From NCBI GenBank assembly GCA_002964805.2, contig PUDQ02000024.1, forward strand, positions 124,001-188,000: 64,000 bases of DNA, in the 5' to 3' direction. The notes below the pieces were generated by a model. That model searched no databases. It saw only the letters and a program-made list of their open reading frames with translations, and was not told the origin of the DNA. Source of the DNA: Trametes villosa. Lineage: Eukaryota > Basidiomycota > Agaricomycetes > Polyporales > Polyporaceae. Below, one piece after another: positions 43,704-53,526 of this stretch. A program made the translations under genes and the position numbers. Each line of letters opens with the position of its first letter. Positions within the stretch are counted from its first letter, which is position 1.

Positions 43704-44350
43704 ATGCCCATCCAGCTCACCGCCAACGCCTGCGCCCGCCTCCGCGACGCCACGGACGATGCCATCCGCACCGCCAAGCCAGTCGTCCGCATCCTCTTCA
43801 TCCGTGACGGTGCTGGGGTTGGCAAGGAGGCCTTGGTCCTCGACGGCCAGGGCTTTGCCTGGGTTGCGCTCGACGGGAGCGCCGCGGCCCTCGTCGGCAA
43901 CGGCAACGGGCAGTTGCGCGCCGGCACCCCCGTCCAGCTCAACCGCATCCCAGACAGGCTCCAGGGAAACCCCACGTAAGCCCTCCCGCTGCTGGCCGCC
44001 CCACATGCCGGGGTCTACAGGCGTACACTGACGAACTTTTTGCACTGCAGCATCGTTCGCGTCACCTGCGCCGAGGTCATGTACACCGAAGCGGACGATG
44101 ACTTGGACACCATGCCCCTCAATGTCACCAGTCAGTCGCTCCTCTGATTTTTTTGAGCGGGCACACAGAATACTAATCAACGCTGGGCTGCGCTGTAGAC
44201 GTCGCTTCGGGCATGCAGGTGGATGACATGGTTCTCCGCACCCGCCAGCTCGAGTTCTGCCTCCAGCTTGTCGCCGCGGCCTTGCTGCCGCAGATGCTCC
44301 AGATGCTCGACGGGATGAACGCCTTCGTTGCCGGAGTCGCTGCCGGATGA
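43704..44350 (+). CDS. Small protein of unknown function
   Basis: A three-exon gene of about 167 codons. Exon 1 starts MPIQLTANACARLRDATDDA and ends NPT; the intron GTAAGC...CTGCAG joins it to IVRVTCAEVMYTEADDDLD. A second intron (GTCAGT...CTGTAG) leads to VASGMQVDDMVLRTRQLEF and the stop TGA 44348-44350. No signal peptide or membrane segment; the product is acidic. The last 45 residues look helical (LEFCLQLVAAALLPQMLQML). The middle looks beta-rich (VRILFIRDGAGVGKEALVLD), and the GAGVGK string is not a true P-loop because it lacks the following S/T. A consensus TATA box and consistent splice phases argue it is expressed. I recognise no family. Confidence 0.65.
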
Positions 44351-45127
44351 GAATAAGATCCCGCTAGAGCGTTAGCCGAAGAAGGAGGTCGCAGTACGTC
44401 GCTGGGGAGTGAGCCGTGTTAGGAAGGGAGTTGCCGGTGGGGATTGCGAAGGACGCCGGAGAGATAGCCGAGAGCGGGGGAGGGGGGAGGATCACGCGGG
44501 TGGGGGGGATTCAGTTTCGCTACCAGTCTATGTGTCTCCCTTGTATGAAATCCATGAGATCCGATACAGTCGTTGATGCACACCAAAGCTTGACTGCCGC
44601 CCGCGGCGGGGGCGCTCGCCTCCAGGGGCGCATCGAAATCCGTCCACCCGCGAAGCCCAACCACACAGACAACACCGGTTCTAGAACGACACTTGCACGA
44701 CGCAGTAGCGGTGCGAATCCGCGATCCACTGGCCAAGCCTATCAGCGCACGGAGGCGTCGCCACCTTCGTGTTTCACAGATCCGGCACCGGAGATTTCAT
44801 TACACACACGCATATTCTACAGTACAGACATGGACGCTCACACAGCACGAGAAATACCAGGATAACTTAAACGAGGCAGAGCGCCGGGGCGAGGCGCCCA
44901 CAGGCGCGCAAGGCGCGGCTCGAGAACAAGGGGAGCACGAGGACGTGCACAGGTCACAACACGAGATATGCCACTACAACCACACAGCATGGCGGGGAGC
45001 GTGTTCTTCGAACGTCTTTGTGGTTCAGAAGTGTGGGCCACGCGCGACACGAGGCCAAGCTGGCGGCTACGGCGGCAGAAGCCGCTCCTTCTCAGTCACT
45101 GTTCTGATCCATATCTCTCCAGGCCGG
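44351..45127. other. Convergent intergenic region
   Basis: About 0.78 kb between the small gene and the 3' end of the large minus-strand gene. G-rich strings occur near 44475-44510. No gene supported. Confidence 0.5.
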
Positions 45128-48100
45128 CTACATTGACTGCGCGTCAGTCCCAGCTCCACACTCAAACACGCTCCCGCGAGCCACGCACCTTTTCTCCCGC
45201 AGGATCCTAAACACACTCCGCTGCGCCTCCGCGCGCGCGGCACGTTCCGGGCTCAACGGCGCGCCACCCGCGCGCGGCGGGAACGCGCCGCGGCAGCGCG
45301 CCTGGAGGTCCGCGAGGCCCTCGTTCGTGCCCTCGGCCTCGACGACGACGGTGCCGAACCAGCCCGGGTCCGCAAACCACGCGCCGCCGGGGCCGGGGCC
45401 GGGCCCGACGTCGCGCGGGACGGCGAGCCGGGGCGGCTGCCCGCCCGCCGCGGGGCGGATCGTGAACGACGAGCGGTGCACCCAGCGCACGACCATGTGG
45501 TGGCCGCCTTGAGGCCTGCAGTCAAAGGGAAATATAGTCAGAACTTGTCAGGAGAAGCGCTGAGGGGGTGGGGGGTAGGGGTGTGGGGTGAGAGGGGGGG
45601 AGGGGGGGGGGGAAGGGAAAGACGCACGTCTCGGCCTTCATGCGGTCCTGGAGCAGCTGCAGGTTCGCGGCGATCTCCTCGCCCCACGGCGCGACGTCGA
45701 TGTGGCAGACCGGGTTCCCGTTCCCCATCGTGCGCACGACGCGGTGGAAGTACGACGGCGGGAACGCGAGCGTCGGCAGGTACCGCGGCAGGTCGCCCGC
45801 GCGCGAGTACGTGTAGTCCAGGTCCTGCCAAACCAAACCCATTCTGGTAAGCACGATGTCTGGCGAGTGGCGCGGGAGCGGAGCGCGTAAGGCGCTCCGT
45901 AGCGGAACGAACGATGAAACGTGAAACGCACGATGAGATACCCTCCGTCCCAGACCATCCGCCCGAGGTTCCCTTCATCCCCGACCGCGGTGTCCCACAC
46001 CACGTCGCCCGGGCGCAGCAGGTTCACGACGCCCGCGCGCTTCAGCTCCTTCTCGCACTCGAGCACACTCGCGTCCGACAGCCACTCCCCGTCCGGGGAC
46101 GGCACGAACACCTGCAGCAGCGGCGCGCGTCGCAGGCGGAACAAGGGCGAGTGGAAGATCGCACTCCCCGCGCCATGTCCACTGATCGACGCCGCCCCGG
46201 GGAGCGACGGCGCGCGGCCGTGGCCGTACGAAGGGCCCCAGGACGACGTGGGCGACGGCGCGCGGCTCGAGCTCCGCGAGAAGCTCTTCTTCGCGGCAGC
46301 GGCGGGCACGTTGTTGATCGACGTGGTGGACTTCACGGACGGGAGGCCGCGACGTGCGCTCTGTGGGCTCGTCGGCGATGCGGCGGCGGACGCGTGGGCG
46401 CGCGCCTCCGCCTCGGCTTGGGCGCGCAGGCGCAGGACGACGCGGGTGTAGGAGCGGCACGCGGCCTGTAGGGAGCTGACGAGCGCGCGCAGCCTGCGGT
46501 TGCGGTCGCGGTTCTCGGCCTGGAGGTACGTCTCGGCGTGGCGCGCGAAGAGGTGTGCGGGGAGCGAGACTCCGTACATGTATGCGTTCAGGTCCTGTAC
46601 GATGAAGAGGCGCGCGTCAGTCCACCCATGTCAGCCAGATGTATAAACAGGTGAACGTACCGTGAGAGTAAGCGAGAGGGGCTCTGGCTCCGCGAACGCC
46701 CAGCGCGCGTAGCCGACCGTGCGCAAGTACCGCTCGAGCACGAGTTCGGTGAGCTCGCGGTCGTCATGCAGCCGCGTACGGATCGCCTTGCTCGTGCTGG
46801 ACAGCGCGAGCCACTCGCTGAACGAGAGGTACCCGACTAGTTGCTCAAGCAGGGCGGGGTCCGCGACGTGTTTATCGATCGGGTAGTACGTCGGTTCCTT
46901 CGGTTCCTCGGGCTCCGCGGCAGATTCGTCGTCTTGTGCTAGCGCGTCGAGTGCGGGGTCTGGGGTGGGGTCGACAGCTGGTGCGACGCTCTCGATTCCT
47001 TCCGGGCGGGACTTCTCCAGAGCCTGTCCCCGTCGCCGCGTACGGGCATTAGCGTATTCTTCCGGGGAGACGGGTCTGTGGGGAGGAGACTGCGGCAGTG
47101 GGGATCTGACCTGGGGAGGGCTGGCAACTGATGAAGGGTCTTCGCTCGATCGAGTCCTAGGTGTCCTCGTCTCTTCCGGCGCAGCAGCATGCTGCCTAGG
47201 GAGTGACCTGGCCTGTTGGGGAGGGCTACTCACCGACACAGGCTGCTCATGCCTCCTCTTCGCAACCGGCGCAGGCGCAGGCGCAAACCCGCCAGGCGAG
47301 CCCGAGGTCGTCGTGCCCGGGCCGTGCGCAAAGCCCTTCGTCGCGCTCAGCTTCTCCATCTGGCGCTCGGTGAGCATCTTCACGGGGCGGCGGGGGACGG
47401 GGGACTCGGACGAGATGACCCGCGGCGGGGGCGAGCGTATAGCCTCTGCGCTCCGGCGCTCGGGCAGCGCCTTCTCCGCCCTCAGCTGAATGGGCGAGCC
47501 GAGCGCGTCCGCCGCGGCGGACACTGGCGCGGGCGCGTGCACCACCGCGCCTCCATGCGCGGAAGCGGGGTGGGCGTGCGGCTGGGGCTGCGAAGGCTGC
47601 CGCGACGAGGGCGCGTGCGTGCGCGGAGGCGGGGGCGGGTCCTCGACGGGCGTGGGCGGCTTCGCTCCGAGCGTGCTCGGCTTGACCTGAGCTTGAGCTT
47701 GCGCCTGCGGTTTCTGTGACTGGGGGGCCTGCTGCGAAGCGTCGGGGGCGCCGCGCGTGAGGCGTGGCCGGGACTTGCTGAGCTTCCTCGCCCGCGGGCG
47801 TGGCTCCGGCTCCGTGGGGGTAGGGAGGCCCGCAGGCACGGAAGGCGGGCTATGCGAGTGCGGGGGAGAAGGGCGGCGCGCAGCCACCTCGCCCGCATGC
47901 ATGGAATCCACGGCGACGCTCCGATCCACCCCGGACGTGTCCTGGGCCTGCTTCCCCGCGCCATCCCGCTCCCGCTCCCGCTCCCGCTCCCGCGGCTCGA
48001 GGGACTTGGGGGACGTCGAGCGGGGCGTCGGGTAGCCGTTCACGAACTGGCTCGAGCCGTCGCTGTGCTCGGCGAGCGCAGGGCGTTCCGGGCTGGGGAG

Positions 48101-51100
48101 GTGCATATCGGGCGTGTGCGTGGGCTCGAGGGTGGCGACGGCCATCCACGCCTTGGGGTCGATGATCTCCGCCTCGGCCTCGGCGGCGGCCATGGCGGCG
48201 AAGATGAGCGGGCGGCCCTGGACGGGGCCGCGCTGGGTGGGCGGGTAGTCCGCGCGCGGGGGCGACATCTGGCGGGGCATGTCCGGGGTACTGGCGGCGG
48301 GGGAGGGGGCCGGCCTTTTGGGTTTAGAGGACGCCGGTTTAGGCGCAGAGGTGCTCGTCGGCGAGCGTCTGCGCGTGACAGGATAGCGGGTGTCCGATTC
48401 GGGGGGCACCAGGCTGTGATCGAGATCAATCGTGCGGGGAATGTACTTGTCGAGCTTCTGCCCACTCTCTGTAGCTGTCACCGTAGGCGGCGTTGCCTTC
48501 GGCGCCGCTCTTCGCTGTGATGGCTGTCGACTGTGCTGGTGCTGGTGCTGCCGGGGCTGCTGGGAGGGCGGAGGGGGCTGCAACGGGATCGGCGCGGGGC
48601 GTGCGGGGATATCGAAGGTGACAGCAACGGGCGACTTCTGCCTCTCGACGGGTTTTGACTCGTGCTGAACGGGAGAAGACGATGCAATCTGCTTCGCGGC
48701 GCGTTCGGCGTGACCGGCAGGCGGGACAGGCGGATTGGACGAGGAAGATGCAGAAGGCTGCTCAGGCTCTGCTGGGATGTCACTCACGCGGGCTGGTGAT
48801 AGTTCCGGGCTCGGCGGGTGCACGTCAATCACCGCCGCAGGGAGGGATGGGACAGGGGGCGGGGCGTCGGTGCTGGCGTCGACGAACGCAGACTCGCGGT
48901 CGGCCGCGAGGAGCGCGTCGAGGGGGAAGTTGAAGCCGCTGAGATGGAGCGACTGCAGCTGCAGCAGCGACTCAGGGGCAGGCGCGCGGCCGAGGCGCTG
49001 GTCGCGCGGAGCAGGCGAGGGGGAAGGGGAAGGGGAGGGGGAGAGCGAGGGGGAGAGCGAGGAATGGAGGACGCCCTGGACGCGTCACCGTCAGCGATCG
49101 AACGCACCGGAGCCGACTACGGCGCGTCGCCGGACGCGCCGCACAAGGCACGAACACTCACCTGGCGTGCTTCGCTGCCCGGCTCGGCTACTTGCGCGCG
49201 CGGTTGCGGCGCTGGAGGCTCCTGTGCGAGGCCGTCTGGCGGTGGTGGTGGTGGTGACGAGACAGACGAAAGAGGATGCGGGCGAGACGAAGACGAGGAG
49301 GAGGTAGTCGGGGGCTGTAGTCGCCACGCGCGGTCAGCACAAGGGCCGGGCTAAATACAAGGACGCGCAAAGGGGGCGAGGCCAGTGGGAAGGGGGGACG
49401 CGGAGATGGGAAGGGGGCGAGCTTAAATGGCGATCGCGCGCGTTCTGCTTCTCTTCGCGACGCGCCCACGTGACCGCCCGAAACGTGCGCCGCTGCCTGC
49501 CGCGGTATGTCCGTCGCCGCGTGCTCCGCCGCCGTGCGAGAGTGCGACGGGCAAGGTTTCGTAGACTGGGCTTGGGCTGTCTGCAGCCGCGACCGCGCGC
49601 GAGCCTGCAGGCCCCTTTATTTCCGCTGCACGGGGCCGGGCGATCAAGACGTCATGCACGCCCCCGGCCGCGCCCCGGCACCGCGGCCTCATTAAACAAC
49701 CTGCACCTCCGCAGACGTAATGCCCGACGCGACAGGCACGCCCCGGCCTGCTATTTCTACCCCGCCCCATGCACCCAAGCAAAACCTGTCGACTCACCTT
49801 CGTATGGCTCGCACTCGTACTCGGATTGTTCCCTGCGTTCGCACTTGGCTCGGAGTCGGTACCGGTGGCATTGCGTGGGGGCGGGTCGGGCAGCCCGAAC
49901 GCGGCGCGCAGCGAGTACTTCCTCCGCCGAGGCGGCGCGCCGCTCGCTGCCGTCGCGCTCGTCGAGGTCGAGGGTTGTGATGTCAGACTCGGGTCACTAT
50001 TCGTGCTCGGCGCGGGGGCCCTCGGCGGCGCGGCAGGAACGGCGGCGGAGGCGGCACCTTCAGCTTCATTTTCATTCTGAATTTGTGCCTCGGCGCGGTT
50101 CGGCGCTTCTGTCGACTTTGACTTTGACTTTGACTTCGCCACCGACGACTCTCCTTGATGCCGCTCCGAGGTAACCGGGCTCGGGCTCGTTGGCGGGCGC
50201 ACCGTTGTCGTCGCGAGCGTGTGCATGCGCGCACGTTTCGGCGTCGAGAACTGGTCTTCGCCGCCCTCCGAGTCGACGACCACGACCGCGACCCGCGCCG
50301 CCGCCGCGGAAACCCCGGGGGATGCGGCACCAGGAGAAGACGAAGACGAAGATAGCGAACCCGCCGGAAATGCGACAGGCTGAGGTGAGCCAGAGCTTGC
50401 GTGAATGCGCGCACGTTCGACAGCACCCGGCCGCGCCTTCGATAGTTCAGTGGGCCGGGCCGACGAGGATGACGACGACGAGCCGGGTGCGAGCGCGGGC
50501 GCGGCCGCCGTTGGCCGGGCGCTCGAGGAGGAAGACGAACTTGCTGCGCCTTCGAGGGCGTCGACGGGGACCCTCTTGCGCGTCACCTTCCGCGCGGGCA
50601 GAAGCACGCGTTCGCCGACGGCGCGGGCCTCGTCACCGACGTCTCTCCTGGAACTGGAAGTCGAGGGCGAGTCCGCCCGCCTCTTCTCGTCTTGCACGCT
50701 GGGACTGCTTGCGCCCGTCCTTTGCTGCGCCACTTTCCGCGCGGGCAGCAGCACGCGCTCGCTGATGTCTGACGGTGAATCTGCGCCTTCGCTGCTCTTC
50801 GCGCTCCTCTCCGCCACCTTCTCCTTCTCCTCGTCCTGGGCGGTGCCCGCCCTCTTCTGTGTCACCTTCCGCGCGGGGAGCAAGACGCGCTCGCCGTCCA
50901 CGCGCGTCCCGTGCCGTCCTGCGCCGCCGCTCCCTGCGGAGAGCGCAGTGCCGTCGCTCGGCATGCGGCGCACCTGCTGCTTGTCCACGCCGCCGCCGCC
51001 ATCCTCTCCATCTTTCCGCCGCGCGTCTCTGGCCTCCTCCTCACGTCCCCCTCCCTTCGCCTGCTGTGCCTGTGCCTCTTCGTGCCTCTGCGCTCCGCTA

Positions 51101-51537
51101 GGGCCTGCTTTCTCGCCATCTCGCCTCCGCTCCTTCTCCCGCTCCCGCTCCCGCTCCCGCTCCCGCTCCCGCTCCCGCTCCCTCTCCCGCTCCTTCCGGC
51201 TGTCCGAGCTCTTCTGCTGCTGCAACGGAGGCGCGATCGGCGCTGGCACGGATGCTGGTACCGGGACCGGAGCTTGTGCAGGTTTCTTAGGCCCGAGCAC
51301 GAGCGGCCCCGAGACAAGCGGCTTGAGCGTAGGCGCGGACCCGTCCTGGCCGCGGCGCGCGCTCGTGAAGCGGGCGTACAGAGGGGTGTCTTGCGATCCG
51401 CGAGTTCGGTCCGCGGCCGCCCTCGCTACGGATACGGGCGTGGGCGCGAGGGAGGTCGGCGAGGATACGGCGGGCGGGGGCGAGGATGCGGAGGGGGTCG
51501 AGACGGACGTCGAGCGGTTCCGGCGGAGGTGTTTCAT
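45128..51537 (-). CDS. Large low-complexity protein with F-box-like domain (single 6-exon gene)
   Basis: I assemble one gene of 1,851 residues. Exons: 51537-49798, 49314-49162, 49075-46661, 46594-45932, 45824-45628, 45515-45128. All splice sites are GT-AG and every junction is phase-consistent. The N-terminal 580 residues start MKHLRRNRSTSVSTPS and contain an Arg-Glu repeat, three copies of ERVLLPARKV and Ser-rich runs. Exons 2-3 are Pro/Ser-rich and disordered up to an F-box-like helical segment (DPALLEQLVGYLSFSEWLAL, TSKAIRTRLHDDRELTELVL). The C-terminal domain looks folded (DASVLECEKELKRAGVVNLL, CHIDVAPWGEEIAANLQLL, MVVRWVHRSSFTI). No ATG occurs on the minus strand between 49160 and 49450, which argues against a separate downstream gene. 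A role as an adaptor for ubiquitin ligation or scaffolding is only a guess from the F-box-like part. Confidence 0.75.
45563..45617 (+). repeat. G-rich tract inside an intron
   Basis: Plus-strand runs of 4 to 11 G separated by 1-3 bases (GAGGGGGTGGGGGGTAGGGG onward), with G-quadruplex potential. On the transcribed gene it is the C-rich polypyrimidine body of the last intron (45516-45627). Confidence 0.7.
51139..51192. repeat. CCCGCT hexanucleotide microsatellite (Arg-Glu coding on minus strand)
   Basis: Tandem CCCGCT/CTCCCG units, in frame on the minus strand, code for an (Arg-Glu)n run of about 18 residues flanked by Lys/Arg. A similar short CCCGCT run lies at 47962-47998 in the same gene. 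Confidence 0.8.
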
Positions 51538-53526
51538 GCAGCGTCAAAAAGTCGTAAGTGCGTCCGTCTGGAGCCGTTCGTGCAGGAATGGAGGTCGGAG
51601 GGACACAAAGAGCAGAGAGGGAGGTGAGACGGGAAGCGCAGGCGAAACGCGGTTGAAAAGAAGCACGCACGGGGTGTGTGTGTAGATCTGTGGGTGTGCG
51701 CGCGATCGCGAGGCTTTCTGGGTGCGAGCTAGCTCGTGGTGCGTAGAGGTCGTTCAAGATGAGATGTCGTCAGGCGGAGGCGAGGTGTATGCATGCGCTC
51801 CAAGCCGGGGTCTATGTGCGAGGCTGCGAGCTGCGCTGACACGGCTCGGAGTGGGTTCTATGAGAGTCTGGATATCCGGATGGTCGGTGTGCGCTGAGAG
51901 GGTATCCCAAAATATCCCAGAGAACAGAGTAAGAGAGTTTCCAGAGAGTTCCTCAGCTCCAGGGAGCACGTCCGAGTCCAGAGAGCGACGAAAATCCAAG
52001 CGAGGCGCGAGAGAAGAAGCGCAGCGGGTGTAAAAGAAGGCCGGCGGTAAGAGCTCGAGGCAGACTGAGATAGGCCCGGCCGCGTGTGGTGTGGTGCAGG
52101 TGGGGGGCGTATGAGAGCAGCAGGCTGGACCGACCGCCTGCAGGCAGGGAGAAGCAGGCACGGCGTGCAACGAGGCGGGGCAGCTGGCCATCGGCAGACG
52201 ACTTTGATCATCCCGCCACGGGCGCGCCCTGGCTTTCCGGCATCGGCGGGTTGGGGGAGGCGCTGATTAGATAGGCGCCGGATAGGCCAATCAGGGCGGC
52301 CCCGGAGGGCGATTAGATCATAATAGATGATTCGCGTCCTTCGCGGAGGCGGATGCTTGCCCTCGACCACGACGACGTCGCCGTTCAACTAAACTATCTT
52401 GTGAAACACCCGACGGCTTGCTGTGCTGAGATCTAACTCTCGACAAAACGTTGACAGAAGCCTTTCTGCCCTGATATACCAGCGGGTATATGCGTGTGAG
52501 AAGGCGGAGTGAGCGGACGATCCCACACTCAACCTTCGCCGTACAAACCCGTACCTGTGCTGAATATCGCTCACTCCTTGATTTCGTGACCTTGAGTTTG
52601 TCGAACAGCACAAGAAATGCGCAGCGTGGACGCTTCCGAAGGGACCTGATGATTTGCTAACGGCAGCGGCAGGCTGCAATCCAGAGTAAACGGTACGTGC
52701 TCTCAACCGTTGGAGGTCAACGTATGGTTGATCGGATTGAATATCTCAGTTGGGACCGTGCGCACCCCTTGCGTGGGAGTCGCCTGGCACGCTGTAGCCG
52801 GGCGGACTTGACGGCCTCTGGCATGCCCTCTCGGGGGTCGGGAAATGCTTGTATGCGTGGTCGATGATCATCGTGCGGACGGATGATATCCATCTTTTAT
52901 GTGGACTACTCTTCTATCACAGCTCTTCTATCACGGGTGCCGGATCCCTCCTAGAGGCTGCACTCGAGTTCCGCAGAAACGCGATCGGGCGGCGACTCGC
53001 AAGGCACGCGGGGTGGAAGCCCTCCGGGATTCTCTGGCTCCCGACTAGAAGTCCCGACAGCGCTGGAGGCAGAAGCAGCCGGTGGGTGCGCCTTCTTCGC
53101 GAGTGTGATCGTAAGTGCGCGCTGACCATTCCTCAACTGAACCTCGTCTATCTTAGGATCCCGCGAGACAAGCTCCCGGCGGACGTCAAGCGTCGCTGCA
53201 AGTCTGACTGAGTTGAGCTGCGACATCGCAACCTTTGCGACGGCATCCTCCCAATGTTCGCCAACCATGATGTCCCTCGCGGGCGTGACCTTGCAGAGCG
53301 TTTTCATTGCGTCCGCGCCATGTTAGTGCGCCTGTCGCATTCCCTTCGGGCGGACGTGCATTGTCGCGGTGCGCCGATGCCTCAACTTGACGCGCTTCTC
53401 CAAGATCTACCGGTGTACCAATCGGAGGCAGGTTTGACTCAAAAGCGAGCGGTTTGAGCTATCATGTCCCCAGCGGTTCACCTCATACTCTGTCCTGAGT
53501 AGAGCCACGGACTGGTGTGCCGAACC
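51538..53526. other. Intergenic region between the large gene and the DUF6533 gene
   Basis: About 2 kb: 5' region of the large minus-strand gene (GT- and purine-rich), then about 0.9 kb without recognised genes, then a probable broken gene at 52951-53399 (minus). No repeats noted. Confidence 0.5.
52951..53399 (-). pseudogene. Possible gene relic of unknown family
   Basis: The minus frame from 53399 reads EKRVKLRHRRTATMHVRPKG, meets an in-frame TAA at 53323-53325, then continues in the same frame as MKTLCKVTPARDIMVGEHWE, VAKVAMSQLNSVRLAATLDV and a Ser/Pro-rich tail to TAG near 52950. Composition looks protein-like across the stop, suggesting a decayed gene or an unrecognised intron. I cannot name the family. 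Confidence 0.3.

Noticed and set aside
43785..43845. GAGVGK string in the small unknown protein as an ATP-binding P-loop
   Set aside because: It lacks the GxxxxGK[S/T] spacing with a following Ser/Thr, and no Walker B is present; the protein is too short for a NTPase fold.
49423..49797. Tail of the unspliced frame downstream of SASHTK as genuine C-terminus of a separate gene
   Set aside because: A strong GTGAGT donor at 49797 and the phase-matched exon 49314-49162 explain the data better; the tail looks like intron sequence.
50405..51685. Plus-strand frame of 426 codons with a long Ser-Arg run resembling an SR splicing factor
   Set aside because: The Ser-Arg run is the complement of the (Arg-Glu) microsatellite in the minus-strand gene. 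No RRM or other domain is present.
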